NCBI RefSeq assembly: GCF_024205745.1
Contig: NZ_CP073117.1
Location: forward strand, 2,149,982-2,213,981
DNA length: 64,000 nucleotides
Origin: Neisseria subflava
GTDB lineage: Bacteria; Pseudomonadota; Gammaproteobacteria; Burkholderiales; Neisseriaceae
Direction of reading: 5' to 3'
Part shown: one piece after another, positions 25,969 through 35,132 of the stretch
Position numbering within the stretch: position 1 is the first letter of the stretch
Layout of the letters: every line of letters starts with the position of its first letter
The notes under the pieces: generated by a model
Database searches by the model: none
Told to the model about the DNA's origin: nothing
The model's input: the letters and a program-made list of their open reading frames with translations, nothing else
Made by a program: the position numbers and the translations under genes

Positions 25969-26559
25969 ATGAAAAAAGTTCTGGTAACACTGATTGCTCT
26001 TTCCCTGCCTACATTCGCATTGGCTGATGCAAACAGAGGTGTTTATGTTCAGGCAGATGCCGGTTATGCTTCTGTTAACTTAAAAGACAACTCTGGTAGT
26101 GCTACATTCGACGAAAAAGCTAAAGGCTTTAGCCCACGTTTGTCTGTAGGTTATGACTTTGGCGATTTCCGTCTTGGTGCTGATTACACTCACTACAAAT
26201 CTTTTGAAGAAAACTTCTCAAAAGGCTCTTTCCATTCAAAAAATAAAGCTAAATTCCAAAGTGTTGGCGTTTCAGCAATCTATGACTTCAATACAAATAC
26301 ACCTGTTAAGCCTTATGTCGGTGCCCGTTTAGGCATCAACCGCGTATCAGCTGATTTTACTGATACAGCTCCAGGTTACTACTACGAAGCAAACTATCGT
26401 AAAACTAAAACCGGTATTGGTGCAATGGCTGGCGTAAGCTACGAAATTACTCCTAATGTTGACTTGGATGCTGGTTACCGATACAACTACTGGGGTAAAT
26501 TTGAAGAAACCAAATTACAATCCCATGAAGTATCTGCTGGTGTGCGTGTAACCTTCTAA
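25969..26559 (+). CDS. nspA: Neisserial surface protein A homologue, 8-strand outer membrane barrel
   Basis: 196 residues. A cleavable signal MKKVLVTLIALSLPTFALA (cut after residue 19) is followed by an eight-stranded OmpA/Opa-type barrel ending in Phe (VRVTF). Sequence matches to meningococcal NspA are strong at YVQADAGYA, AKGFSPRLSVGYDF, AIYDFNTNTPVKPY, GARLGINR and PNVDLDAGYRYNY. It is about 22 residues longer than meningococcal NspA (174 from memory). The extra residues lie in segments expected to be surface loops (about 40-50, 73-87 and 122-135). In the meningococcus NspA binds complement factor H; whether this version does is unknown. Confidence 0.9.
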   Translation: MKKVLVTLIALSLPTFALADANRGVYVQADAGYASVNLKDNSGSATFDEKAKGFSPRLSVGYDFGDFRLGADYTHYKSFEENFSKGSFHSKNKAKFQSVGVSAIYDFNTNTPVKPYVGARLGINRVSADFTDTAPGYYYEANYRKTKTGIGAMAGVSYEITPNVDLDAGYRYNYWGKFEETKLQSHEVSAGVRVTF

Positions 26560-26608
26560 TGTTTGAATCCTTGGCATGAAGCAACGATTGCCTCATGCAT
26601 CAAGTAAC

Positions 26609-26655
26609 AAAAGGCCGTCTGAAACCTATTTCTCAGGATTTCAGACGGCCTTTTA
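26609..26655. terminator. Bidirectional DUS terminator between nspA and the vanZ-like gene
   Basis: AAAAGGCCGTCTGAAA and its complement flank a 14-base loop, with A and T tracts on both sides, between convergent genes. Confidence 0.8.
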
Positions 26656-26671
26656 ACTTCTTTAAATATAT

Positions 26672-27040
26672 CTAACTTTTTGCTGCTTTTACTTTTTCTG
26701 CAAACCACAGCGCCACAGCCGTACCTGCCATATCGGCAATACCATCCGCGATCGAACCTTGGCGCGTAGCAGTCAGAAATGCCTGAGCCAGCTCACTGCC
26801 TATTGCAAACAATAAAGCGGCAAACAGAATGCCTTTATAGGGAATATTCCTATTGTCTTGAATAAATATTTTTGCGCACAGCCATGCCTGACCGAAAAAC
26901 AGTCCGAAATGACCGACTTTATCAAAATGGGGAAATGGTGGAGCGCTATTGCCGCCCTCTTTGAAAAGTAAGGCATAAATGGCGGCGGCAAACCAAATCA
27001 AGGCAGCAGCAGTAAATTTGTTTAATGGCAAGGCTTTCAT
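26672..27040 (-). CDS. VanZ-like membrane protein
   Basis: 122 residues, three or four hydrophobic helices. The PHFDKVGHFGLFFGQAWL block (D-K-x-x-H near residues 40-45) and the SELAQAFLTATRQGSIADGIADMAG block near the C-terminus are the conserved VanZ/YfaZ-like pattern. Its role outside glycopeptide resistance is not known. Its start overlaps the preceding small gene by four bases (ATGA), indicating translational coupling. Confidence 0.78.
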   Translation of the reverse strand: MKALPLNKFTAAALIWFAAAIYALLFKEGGNSAPPFPHFDKVGHFGLFFGQAWLCAKIFIQDNRNIPYKGILFAALLFAIGSELAQAFLTATRQGSIADGIADMAGTAVALWFAEKVKAAKS

Positions 27041-27246
27041 TTCTCGGCCTCTTCATCCAACCATGTTTGGCAGATATCTGCCAAGCGGACAAATTTCCCA
27101 CCCCGCGTCTTCAAAATATCACGCCATTGTGCCACTTCTTCTGCATCCGGGGCATCTTCAATACTACATTCGTAAAGGCAGAAGTCTAATGTTTCGCCAA
27201 CAATGCCTGGGGCTTCGGTCTGCATCAGACTGGTCAGTTCGTTCAT
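27037..27246 (-). CDS. Small acidic protein, unknown
   Basis: 69 residues, acidic, with two Cys (C23 and C27 in FCLYEC) and a third near the C-terminus. There is no signal or membrane segment. The stop codon overlaps the start of the vanZ-like gene (27037-27040), so the pair forms an operon. A weak AAAGAAA ribosome binding site is present. I do not recognise a family. Confidence 0.65.
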   Translation of the reverse strand: MNELTSLMQTEAPGIVGETLDFCLYECSIEDAPDAEEVAQWRDILKTRGGKFVRLADICQTWLDEEAEK

Positions 27247-27349
27247 ATTTACTGTTTCTTTGATTGGTTATCGCTAGCCAAACCGCGCCGTCTATTTTCA
27301 GGCCGTCTGAACATGATGTGCAAGACTAACCCGTTTGATTCGGGTACGC

Positions 27350-27928
27350 TTACTTACTGTGCAAAAAACGTGTTGCTTCTTCCCATTCGCCATTTAACAC
27401 GGCCGGCAATCCTTGCAGGGATTTAGCGATAGAATCATCAATTTGCTGTCTGTGTTCCGCCGACGGTTTATTCAACACATAACCGACAACCAGATTACGG
27501 TCGCCCGGATGATCAATACCCAAGCGCAGGCGGTAGAAATTAGGCGTACCCAAACGAGCCTGAATGTCTTTAAGGCCGTTATGTCCGCCGTTGCCGCCGC
27601 CAAGTTTGAATTTGATACGGCCGCATGGAATATCCAGCTCGTCATGAACCACCAAGATTTCCTCCGGCTTGATTTTGTAAAACTGAGCCAAAGCGGCAAC
27701 GGCCTGACCGGATCGGTTCATAAAGGTCATGGGTTTGAGCAGCCAAACATCACCATCAGGCGTAGTGGCGCGCGCTACTTCGCCGTAAAATTTCTTTTCG
27801 TCTTTAAAATTGACTTTCCATTTCCACGCCAGTTCGTCCAACAGCCAAAAGCCGACATTGTGGCGCGTTTGTTCGTATTCTTGGCCTGGATTACCCAAAC
27901 CGACGATTAATTTAATTTTCAAGCTCAT
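27350..27928 (-). CDS. pth: Peptidyl-tRNA hydrolase
   Basis: Recycles peptidyl-tRNA released from stalled ribosomes. The 192-residue protein has [18 protein letters not shown] (residues 9-26, with catalytic His H23), [10 protein letters not shown] (65-74), [11 protein letters not shown] (about 93-103) and [11 protein letters not shown]. The length is normal. A single DUS lies upstream of the small acidic gene, between it and pth. Confidence 0.97.
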   Translation of the reverse strand: MSLKIKLIVGLGNPGQEYEQTRHNVGFWLLDELAWKWKVNFKDEKKFYGEVARATTPDGDVWLLKPMTFMNRSGQAVAALAQFYKIKPEEILVVHDELDIPCGRIKFKLGGGNGGHNGLKDIQARLGTPNFYRLRLGIDHPGDRNLVVGYVLNKPSAEHRQQIDDSIAKSLQGLPAVLNGEWEEATRFLHSK

Positions 27929-27948
27929 TACTGTTCTTTCAGTTTGAC

Positions 27949-27978
27949 AGGCCGTCTGAAAAAGTTTCAGACGGCCTT
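27949..27978 (-). terminator. DUS inverted-pair terminator after rnfH
   Basis: AGGCCGTCTGAAA (27949-27961) and its complement (27965-27977), directly past the rnfH stop codon on the minus strand. Confidence 0.75.
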
Positions 27979-27982
27979 TGAT

Positions 27983-28255
27983 TTATTCTTGCTCGGCGCG
28001 TTTACGTCTTGCTTCTTTCGGATCAATCAACAATGGACGATAGACCTCAATCCTATCGCCATCGCGTAACACAGTCTCATCTTTCACAGCCTTGCCGAAA
28101 ATGCCCAAAGGCGCTTGCTGTAAATCCAACTCTGGGAACTCCACCTCCAAACCGCTTTGTCGGGCAGCCTCGCGTACGGTTGTACCTTCGACAACGGTCA
28201 TGCTCTTCAACACTTGCCTCTCGGCCAGTCCGTAAACAATTTCAATCTCAAGCAT
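27983..28255 (-). CDS. rnfH: RnfH-family ubiquitin-like protein
   Basis: 90 residues from the ATG at 28253-28255, with a beta-grasp fold of the RnfH family ([19 protein letters not shown], then [25 protein letters not shown]). The start overlaps the end of ratA by eight bases, indicating translational coupling. An in-frame start 30 bases upstream lies within ratA and is less likely. The C-terminus is basic ([13 protein letters not shown]). The RatA-RnfH pairing is widely conserved; RnfH's biochemical role is unsettled. Confidence 0.88.
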   Translation of the reverse strand: MLEIEIVYGLAERQVLKSMTVVEGTTVREAARQSGLEVEFPELDLQQAPLGIFGKAVKDETVLRDGDRIEVYRPLLIDPKEARRKRAEQE

Positions 28256-28679
28256 AACGGCGGTCGGCCTCTTTAATAAAAGCATCCACCAGCGTACCGG
28301 CGAGATGTCCGAACACCGGGGAAATCATGGCTGAAAGTACGGCATTGGAGAAATCGTATTCTAATCTGAATTCGACTTTGCACATATCATCGCCCAAATC
28401 GATAAATCTCCAAGTGCCGCGCAGGATTTTAAACGGCCCTTCGAGCAAATCCATGCGGATTTCCTGCCCCGGGATATTGTGGTTGTGCGTTGCAAATGAC
28501 TGTTTGACGCGCATATAGTCCATAAACAGGCGCGCTTTTAGCTCATTGCCTTTGCGTTCGATGACTTCGGTCTTGCTGTACCACGGCAAAAATTTTGGAT
28601 AGTCCTCAACTTTGTCCACCAGCTCAAACATTTCCTTAGCGCTATGCAGCACCAATACGTTTTTCTCGACTTTTTTCAT
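28248..28679 (-). CDS. ratA: RatA/Coq10-type START-domain protein
   Basis: 143-residue START-like (SRPBCC) protein: [21 protein letters not shown] near residues 25-45, then [18 protein letters not shown] and [18 protein letters not shown] at the C-terminus. Members are described as the 50S-binding RatA toxin in E. coli and as ubiquinone-binding Coq10 homologues. The physiological role in Neisseria is uncertain. It is coupled to rnfH. Confidence 0.88.
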   Translation of the reverse strand: MKKVEKNVLVLHSAKEMFELVDKVEDYPKFLPWYSKTEVIERKGNELKARLFMDYMRVKQSFATHNHNIPGQEIRMDLLEGPFKILRGTWRFIDLGDDMCKVEFRLEYDFSNAVLSAMISPVFGHLAGTLVDAFIKEADRRYA

Positions 28680-28769
28680 GTTGGTTGTAGACCTTGTTTT
28701 TGAATATTCAGGGTTCAGACGGCATGATTTAGAAAAATATCTGCCCTAATTTGGGACAATATTCCCAAT

Positions 28770-30677
28770 TTAAACCGCTTCTCCATTTTGTTTCGCTTCC
28801 AGCCATTCCCAGCGTTCCAGCTTTTCCAAAAGCAGCATTTCAATTCCTTCAGCCCTGCTTTGCAATGCACCTGCTTTTTCGTAATCTTTGAAAATTTCAG
28901 GATCGGAAAGCTGGGTATTGATTTCAGCCTGTTCGGTTTCCAAAGCGGCGATTTCATCAGGCAGGGCATCGAGTTCACGCTGTTCTTTATAGGAAAGTTT
29001 GACCGTACGGTTGGCTTTGGGTTTGACTTTTTCAGGCTCGGCAACCGCTTTAGGCGCCGAGGCCGTCTGAATTTTATCTTCCCGCGATTTTGCATCGATA
29101 TAATCCTGATAGCCGCCGATGTATTCTTTCAGACGGCCTTGTCCTTCGAAAACAATGCTTTGGGTAATCACATTATCTAAGAACATACGGTCATGCGAGA
29201 CAAGGAATACCGTGCCTTGGTAATCGCGCAGCAGGTCTTCGAGCAGCTCTTGGGTGTCGATGTCCAAGTCGTTGGTCGGTTCGTCCAAAACCAGGATATT
29301 GGCAGGACGGGTAAAGAGTTTTGCAAGCAGAAGGCGGTTGCGTTCGCCGCCGGAGAGTGAGGAAACAGGACTTTGTGCGCGAGCCGGATGAAACAGGAAA
29401 TCTTCCAAATAGCTCATCACGTGCTTTTTCTTACCGCCGACTTCAACGTAATCATTGCCCTGTCCGAGCGTGTAAAACACGGTGTCGTTTTCGTTCAACG
29501 CACTGCGGAACTGGTCGAAATAGGCAACCTCTTGCTTACTGCCGATACGGATTCTGCCGTAGGTCGGCTGCAATTCGCCCAAAATCAGCTTAAGGAAGGT
29601 GGTTTTGCCGATACCGTTTGGACCGATTAAGCCGATTTTGTCTCCGCGCTGCAAGATGGCGGAGAATTTGTCCATAATGACTTTGTCGCCATAGGCAAAC
29701 GAAGCGTGTTCCAATTCGGCGATGATTTTGCCGCTTTTTTCGCCGCTATCGAGCTTAAAGTTGACCTGCCCTTGTACATTGCGGCGTTCGGCGCGCTGGC
29801 GGCGCAGCTCTTCCAAACGGCGCACGCGGCCTTCATTACGGGTACGGCGCGCTTCGATGCCTTTGCGTATCCATGCTTCTTCCTGAGCATGGAATTTATC
29901 AAACAAGCGGTTATGTTCCGCCTCGACTGCCAACTCTTGCGCTTTTTTCTCGCTGTATTTGGAGAACGAGCCGGGATAGGAGCGCAGAATGCCGCGGTCT
30001 AGTTCGACAATGCGCGTGGCGATATTGTCCAAAAAACGGCGGTCGTGGGTAATCACGACTAGGCTGCCTTCAAACGCTTTGAGCAGGTTTTCAAGCCAGA
30101 TAATCGCGTCGATGTCCAAGTGGTTGGTCGGCTCATCCAGCAGCAATACGTCGGGCTTCTGCACCCAGGCCTGCGCCAAGGCAACGCGTTTTTTCTGCCC
30201 GCCGGAAAGGTTGCCGATTTTTTCGTTTTCCGGCAAACCCAGTTCCCCCAAAGTCTGCTTGACTGCCGCATCCAGTTTCCAGCCGTCCTTCGCTTCGATT
30301 TCAAGTTGCAATTCGTTGAGCTCTTTTAACAAAGCCTCACTCGAACCATTTTCCAACTCATGGCTGACATGATGATAACGGCGCAATAAATCGCGAACTT
30401 CGCCCAAACCTTCGGCAACAGTATCAAATACGGTTGCGTCCTTATCAAAAAAAGATTCCTGCGGTACATAAACGATTTTGAGGTTGTTTTGAACAATAAT
30501 CTGCCCGTCATCGAGCTTTTGTACTCCTGCAAGAATTTTTAAAAACGAAGACTTACCCGCACCATTACGACCGATTAAACCGATTTTCTCACCACTGTCG
30601 AGTTGAAAAGAAGTTTTGTCAAGCAAGGCGACGTGGCCGACGGCAAAAGAAGCATTTTCTACGGATAAGATATTCAT
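28770..30677 (-). CDS. uup: ABC-F ATPase Uup
   Basis: 635-residue soluble ABC-F protein, which acts on ribosomes and/or branched DNA; no membrane segments. There are two ATPase cassettes: Walker A GRNGAGKSS (about residue 37) with LSGGQKKRVALAQ and LLLDEPTNHLD, and Walker A GPNGIGKTT (about 352) with LSGGERNRLLLAK and LVLDEPTNDLD. An inter-domain linker lies at about 240-315. A C-terminal coiled-coil DNA-binding domain (about 555-635), rich in Glu/Lys/Leu, is the Uup hallmark. Upstream of the start is an 11-bp perfect inverted repeat. Confidence 0.93.
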   Translation of the reverse strand: MNILSVENASFAVGHVALLDKTSFQLDSGEKIGLIGRNGAGKSSFLKILAGVQKLDDGQIIVQNNLKIVYVPQESFFDKDATVFDTVAEGLGEVRDLLRRYHHVSHELENGSSEALLKELNELQLEIEAKDGWKLDAAVKQTLGELGLPENEKIGNLSGGQKKRVALAQAWVQKPDVLLLDEPTNHLDIDAIIWLENLLKAFEGSLVVITHDRRFLDNIATRIVELDRGILRSYPGSFSKYSEKKAQELAVEAEHNRLFDKFHAQEEAWIRKGIEARRTRNEGRVRRLEELRRQRAERRNVQGQVNFKLDSGEKSGKIIAELEHASFAYGDKVIMDKFSAILQRGDKIGLIGPNGIGKTTFLKLILGELQPTYGRIRIGSKQEVAYFDQFRSALNENDTVFYTLGQGNDYVEVGGKKKHVMSYLEDFLFHPARAQSPVSSLSGGERNRLLLAKLFTRPANILVLDEPTNDLDIDTQELLEDLLRDYQGTVFLVSHDRMFLDNVITQSIVFEGQGRLKEYIGGYQDYIDAKSREDKIQTASAPKAVAEPEKVKPKANRTVKLSYKEQRELDALPDEIAALETEQAEINTQLSDPEIFKDYEKAGALQSRAEGIEMLLLEKLERWEWLEAKQNGEAV

Positions 30678-30715
30678 GGGGAAACTTCAAAAAAGAAAAG
30701 GGAGACATTTTAACC

Positions 30716-30743
30716 GATTATCGGCAGATATTTGCCGATAATC
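30716..30743. repeat. 11-bp perfect inverted repeat upstream of uup
   Basis: gattatcggca (30716-30726), a six-base spacer gatatt, and the exact complement (30733-30743). It lies 39 bp upstream of the uup ATG and before the ruvB terminator. It contains no DUS, so it could be an operator or a leader hairpin. Confidence 0.6.
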
Positions 30744-30762
30744 ATATGAAATTGAAAGTATC

Positions 30763-30794
30763 AGGCCGTCTGAAAGCAGTTTTCAGACGGCCTT
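30763..30794 (-). terminator. DUS inverted-pair terminator after ruvB
   Basis: AGGCCGTCTGAAA, a five-base loop and the complement, immediately after the ruvB stop codon. Confidence 0.8.
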
Positions 30795-30799
30795 CATTA

Positions 30800-31831
30800 T
30801 TATTTTTGAACCTTCAAACCGAAATGCAGATAGGCTCTTTCGGTTGCTACGCGTCCGCGCGGTGTACGCTGTAAAAAGCCTTGTTGAATCAGATAAGGCT
30901 CAATCACATCTTCGATGGTATCGGTCGATTCGCCAATCGCAGCGGCCACGTTTTCTAAACCGACAGGACCGCCGCTGAACTTGTGCAGAATCGCCTCAAG
31001 GAATTTCCTATCCATCACATCCAAACCTTGCCCGTCCACATCCAGCATACTCAAGGCAGCATCGGCAATTTCCGCATCAATGACGCCGTTGTTTTTCACA
31101 TCGGCATAATCGCGTACACGTCGCAAAAGGCGGTTGGCAATACGCGGCGTACCGCGGCTGCGCTTGGCTACTTCCATCGCGCCCTCGTCGCCCATATCCA
31201 ACTGCAACAATTGTGCAGAACGGGCAACAATAGTTGCCAAGTCTTTATTCTGATAAAACTCTAATCGGGACACGATACCGAAACGATCACGCAAAGGATT
31301 GGTCAGCATACCGGCACGGGTCGTCGCGCCTACCAATGTAAACGGCGGCAAATCGATTTTGACCGAACGCGCGGCCGGCCCTTCGCCTATCATGATGTCC
31401 AACTGATAATCTTCAAGCGCAGGATAAAGGATTTCTTCAACCACAGGGCTTAAGCGGTGGATTTCATCGATAAACAGCACATCATGCGGCTCGAGATTGG
31501 TCAACAAGGCTGCAAGGTCGCCTGCACGTTCCAAAACCGGGCCGCTGGTTTGGCGCAAATTAACGCCTAACTCCTTGGCGATAATATGCGCCAAAGTAGT
31601 TTTGCCCAAACCCGGAGGGCCAAACAACAAAGTGTGGTCAAGCGCTTCGCCACGTTTTTTCGCCGCCTGAATAAAAATAGCCAACTGCTCTTTTGCCTTA
31701 TCCTGCCCGATATAGTCGTCTAAAGTTTTCGGACGTAAAGCGCGTTCAAGCAATTCTTCCTGAGCTGAAATATTTTGAGCAGTGATAATACGCTGAGGTT
31801 GTGCAGAAGTAAGATTATCGGTTTGTAACAT
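30800..31831 (-). CDS. ruvB: Holliday junction branch migration ATPase RuvB
   Basis: Hexameric AAA+ motor that drives branch migration with RuvA. The 343-residue protein has [10 protein letters not shown] (41-50), Walker [10 protein letters not shown] (71-79), Walker [10 protein letters not shown] (about 119-127), sensor/arginine-finger region [18 protein letters not shown] and a C-terminal winged helix ending [14 protein letters not shown]. ruvA and ruvC are not adjacent, as is usual in Neisseria. Confidence 0.97.
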   Translation of the reverse strand: MLQTDNLTSAQPQRIITAQNISAQEELLERALRPKTLDDYIGQDKAKEQLAIFIQAAKKRGEALDHTLLFGPPGLGKTTLAHIIAKELGVNLRQTSGPVLERAGDLAALLTNLEPHDVLFIDEIHRLSPVVEEILYPALEDYQLDIMIGEGPAARSVKIDLPPFTLVGATTRAGMLTNPLRDRFGIVSRLEFYQNKDLATIVARSAQLLQLDMGDEGAMEVAKRSRGTPRIANRLLRRVRDYADVKNNGVIDAEIADAALSMLDVDGQGLDVMDRKFLEAILHKFSGGPVGLENVAAAIGESTDTIEDVIEPYLIQQGFLQRTPRGRVATERAYLHFGLKVQK

Positions 31832-32047
31832 AATGTTTCTAAATTCTAAGACCGTTCCCGACCCGTTATTTCAGACGGCCCGAACAATCAGATAAAGCGG
31901 TTAAATTATGATTTTGGCCATTATACCCGATAAGGCCGAGCCGCTTTCCCCTCAAATCTGAATCACACAAAAATTTTCGTTTTCAGACGGCCAAAGCAAC
32001 GTATAATAAACGGTTAATTCAAATACCTATCGCATTCAGGAGAACAC

Positions 32048-32707
32048 ATGAGCCTCAAGCAAAAAGTTATCGCCATCGACGGCCCCAGCGCATCCGGCAA
32101 AGGGACGGTTGCCTCACGCGTAGCCGAAGCTTTGGGTTTTCTTTACCTAGACTCCGGTGCGCTTTACCGCCTGACCGCGCTTTACGCACAAAAACAAAAT
32201 GTCGCCTGGACAGATGAAGATGCCGTCAGCACACTGGCAGAAACCTTGCCCGCACAATTTGAAGGCAGCGCCGTATTATTAAACGGCGAAGATGTATCCG
32301 AGCAAATCCGTACCGAAGCAATCGGCATGGGCGCATCTGCCGTCGCGCAGTTGCCTAAAGTGCGTGCCGCCCTTTTGCAGCGCCAACGCGACTTCCTAAC
32401 CGAAAAAGGTTTGGTCGCCGACGGTCGCGATATCGGCTCGGTTATTTTCCCTGATGCCGCATTAAAAATTTTCCTGACCGCGAGTGCCAATGTCCGCGCC
32501 CAACGTCGTGCAAAGCAACTCGGTATCCCATGCGAAGGCGTTGCATTCGAGCGTATTTTGTCGGATATTGAAGCGCGCGATGAAGCAGACCGCCGCCGCC
32601 CTGTTGCTCCGTTGAAACAACTGCCCGATGCCCTGCTTTTAGATACTGATAACCTTTCTATCGAAGAAGCTGTAAAAAAAGTGCTTGATTGGTATCATAA
32701 AGTTTAA
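32048..32707 (+). CDS. cmk: Cytidylate kinase
   Basis: Phosphorylates CMP/dCMP to the diphosphates. The 219-residue protein has P-loop IDGPSASGKGTVA (residues 10-22), DSGALYRLTAL (35-45), VADGRDIGSVIFPDA (about 122-136) and RDEADRRRPVAPL. AGGAGAA precedes the ATG. The order cmk-rpsA-ihfB is a widely conserved cluster. Confidence 0.96.
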   Translation: MSLKQKVIAIDGPSASGKGTVASRVAEALGFLYLDSGALYRLTALYAQKQNVAWTDEDAVSTLAETLPAQFEGSAVLLNGEDVSEQIRTEAIGMGASAVAQLPKVRAALLQRQRDFLTEKGLVADGRDIGSVIFPDAALKIFLTASANVRAQRRAKQLGIPCEGVAFERILSDIEARDEADRRRPVAPLKQLPDALLLDTDNLSIEEAVKKVLDWYHKV

Positions 32708-32716
32708 AATTTGGAG

Positions 32717-32861
32717 TATAATCGCGAAGTTTTCATTTCAGACGGCCTGTTAACCCTATAACAAGGCCGTCTGAAAACATTTCCCAACCTGCCGCGCCAA
32801 GGACGGCAGGTCATTTCAAACCTAACCCGCACCCCTTGGCGGTGTACCGAAAAGAGTATAT
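32717..32861 (+). promoter_or_regulatory. Putative rpsA promoter and structured 5' leader
   Basis: A TATAAT -10 lies at 32717-32722. The 140-base leader holds a DUS inverted pair (32736-32776). Next is an 8-bp hairpin (acctgccg 32787-32794 with 32804-32811) whose 9-base loop contains cgccaagg (32795-32802). That loop is exactly complementary to ccttggcg at 32834-32841. A small cggt/accg hairpin (32841-32850) follows, just before the AAAGAG ribosome binding site. The arrangement allows a pseudoknot or alternative folds. S1 represses its own translation in E. coli, so an autoregulatory leader is plausible here. Confidence 0.5.
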
Positions 32862-34547
32862 ATGACTATGGAAAATTTTGCCCAGCTGCTGGAAGAAAGC
32901 TTTACCCTGCAAGAGATGAACCCAGGTGAAGTGATTACTGCCGAAGTAGTCGGCATCGATCAAAACTTCGTTACCGTTAACGCAGGTCTGAAATCAGAAT
33001 CTCTGATTGATGTTGCTGAATTCAAAAACGCTCAGGGCGAGATTGAAGTTAAAGTTGGCGATTTCGTTACCGTTACCATCGAATCTGTTGAAAACGGCTT
33101 CGGCGAAACCAAACTGTCCCGCGAAAAAGCCAAACGCGCTGCCGACTGGATCGCTTTGGAAGAAGCTATGGAAAACGGCGACATCCTGTCCGGCGTTATC
33201 AATGGCAAAGTCAAAGGCGGTCTGACTGTTATGATCAACAGCATCCGCGCATTCCTGCCGGGTTCTTTGGTTGACGTACGTCCTGTAAAAGACACCTCTC
33301 ACTTCGAAGGCAAAGAAATTGAATTCAAAGTGATCAAACTGGACAAAAAACGCAACAACGTTGTTGTATCCCGCCGCGCTGTTCTGGAAGCTACTTTGGG
33401 CGAAGAACGCAAAGCCTTGCTGGAAAACCTGCAAGAAGGTTCAGTTATCAAAGGTATCGTTAAAAACATCACCGATTACGGTGCATTCGTTGACTTGGGC
33501 GGCATCGATGGTCTGTTGCACATCACCGACTTGGCATGGCGCCGTGTGAAACACCCAAGCGAAGTTTTGGAAGTTGGTCAAGAAGTAGAAGCCAAAGTCC
33601 TGAAATTCGACCAAGACAAACAACGCGTTTCTTTGGGTATGAAACAACTGGGCGAAGATCCTTGGAGCGGCCTGACCCGTCGTTACCCACAAGGTACCCG
33701 CCTGTTCGGTAAAGTATCCAACCTGACTGACTACGGTGCGTTCGTTGAAATCGAACAAGGCATCGAAGGTTTGGTACACGTTTCCGAAATGGATTGGACC
33801 AACAAAAACGTACACCCAAGCAAAGTTGTTCAACTGGGTGACGAAGTTGAAGTCATGATCCTGGAAATCGACGAAGACCGCCGCCGTATCTCTTTGGGTA
33901 TGAAACAATGCCAAGCTAACCCTTGGGAAGAGTTTGCCGCCAACCACAACAAAGGCGACAAAATCTCCGGCGCAGTTAAATCTATCACTGACTTCGGCGT
34001 ATTTGTAGGTTTGCCTGGCGGCATCGACGGTCTGGTTCACTTGTCCGACCTGTCTTGGACTGAAGCCGGCGAAGAAGCTGTACGCAAATACAAAAAAGGC
34101 GAAGAAGTTGAAGCCGTTGTATTGGCCATCGACGTTGAAAAAGAACGTATCTCTTTGGGCATCAAACAACTGGAAGGTGATCCGTTCGGCAACTTCATCA
34201 GCGTAAACGATAAAGGTTCTTTGGTTAAAGGTTCTGTGAAATCTGTTGACGCCAAAGGTGCCGTAGTAGCTCTGTCTGAAGAAGTTGAAGGCTACCTGCC
34301 TGCTTCTGAATTCGCCGCTGACCGCGTTGAAGACCTGACTACCAAACTGAAAGAAGGCGACGAAGTTGAAGCCGTTATCGTTACCGTTGACCGCAAAAAC
34401 CGCAGCATCCGTCTGTCTGTTAAAGCGAAAGACGCTAAAGAAAACCGCGAAGCGCTGAATTCAGTTAACGCCGCTGCAACTGCCAATGCAGGTACTACCA
34501 GCCTGGGCGACTTGCTGAAAGCCAAACTGTCCGGCGACCAAGAATAA
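32862..34547 (+). CDS. rpsA: 30S ribosomal protein S1
   Basis: 561 residues with six S1 repeats beginning at about residues 21, 105, 190, 275, 362 and 450. Repeats 3-6 carry the canonical pattern, for example [21 protein letters not shown]. It binds mRNA at the small subunit and is needed for initiation on structured leaders. The start at 32862 follows AAAGAG; the next in-frame ATG (32868) is a less likely alternative. ihfB starts 10 bp after the stop codon. Codon use looks strongly biased, as for highly expressed genes. Confidence 0.98.
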   Translation: MTMENFAQLLEESFTLQEMNPGEVITAEVVGIDQNFVTVNAGLKSESLIDVAEFKNAQGEIEVKVGDFVTVTIESVENGFGETKLSREKAKRAADWIALEEAMENGDILSGVINGKVKGGLTVMINSIRAFLPGSLVDVRPVKDTSHFEGKEIEFKVIKLDKKRNNVVVSRRAVLEATLGEERKALLENLQEGSVIKGIVKNITDYGAFVDLGGIDGLLHITDLAWRRVKHPSEVLEVGQEVEAKVLKFDQDKQRVSLGMKQLGEDPWSGLTRRYPQGTRLFGKVSNLTDYGAFVEIEQGIEGLVHVSEMDWTNKNVHPSKVVQLGDEVEVMILEIDEDRRRISLGMKQCQANPWEEFAANHNKGDKISGAVKSITDFGVFVGLPGGIDGLVHLSDLSWTEAGEEAVRKYKKGEEVEAVVLAIDVEKERISLGIKQLEGDPFGNFISVNDKGSLVKGSVKSVDAKGAVVALSEEVEGYLPASEFAADRVEDLTTKLKEGDEVEAVIVTVDRKNRSIRLSVKAKDAKENREALNSVNAAATANAGTTSLGDLLKAKLSGDQE

Positions 34548-34557
34548 GGTTGCAGAC

Positions 34558-34872
34558 ATGACGAAGTCTGAATTGATGGTTCGCCTTGCAGAAGTGTTTG
34601 CCGAAAAAAATGGCAACCAACTGCTGGCTAAAGATGTCGAATACAGTGTAAAAGTCTTGGTTGATACCATGACCCGCTCACTGGCTCGTGGACAACGTAT
34701 CGAAATCCGCGGCTTCGGCAGCTTCGACTTGAACCACCGCCCTGCCCGTATTGGGCGCAACCCGAAAACCGGCGAACGTGTAGAAGTGCCTGAAAAGCAT
34801 GTTCCTCACTTCAAACCGGGTAAAGAGTTGCGTGAGCGTGTAGACTTGGCATTGCAAGAAAGTGCTCATTAA
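34558..34872 (+). CDS. ihfB: Integration host factor beta subunit
   Basis: 104-residue HU/IHF-family DNA-bending protein. It begins [14 protein letters not shown], and the beta-arm region [30 protein letters not shown] (about 65-94) is typical of the beta subunit, including the Pro that intercalates in DNA. It is cotranscribed with rpsA (10-bp gap), as in E. coli. IHF also acts in pilin gene regulation in Neisseria. Confidence 0.96.
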   Translation: MTKSELMVRLAEVFAEKNGNQLLAKDVEYSVKVLVDTMTRSLARGQRIEIRGFGSFDLNHRPARIGRNPKTGERVEVPEKHVPHFKPGKELRERVDLALQESAH

Positions 34873-34883
34873 TACTTAGTAGC

Positions 34884-34914
34884 AAAACGCCGCAGAAATG
34901 CGGCGTTTTTTTGT
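34884..34914 (+). terminator. Rho-independent terminator after ihfB
   Basis: aaaacgccgca, a GAAA-type loop, tgcggcgtttt and a seven-base T-run. This is a canonical non-DUS terminator closing the rpsA-ihfB unit. Confidence 0.92.
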
Positions 34915-35132
34915 TTTCGCAAGAAATACTAAAGCCGGCTCTTTTCACGCATACCTTAATCGCACACTATTTCAACTATATTTACTACAATGCTTTTGCA
35001 AAAAACGCAGGCCGTCTGAAATCATTTATAATAGACCGACTATTCTGTAATGAAAACATCATTCCAACTACTATCCAAACTATTGCGGATGATGTTTCAA
35101 CTATCGCCAGTAAAGCATAATAAAGGTTACAC

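Noticed and set aside
34911..35120. Possible 69-codon gene between ihfB and zapE
   Set aside because: It starts within the ihfB terminator T-run at a TTG, includes a DUS, and has no ribosome binding site.
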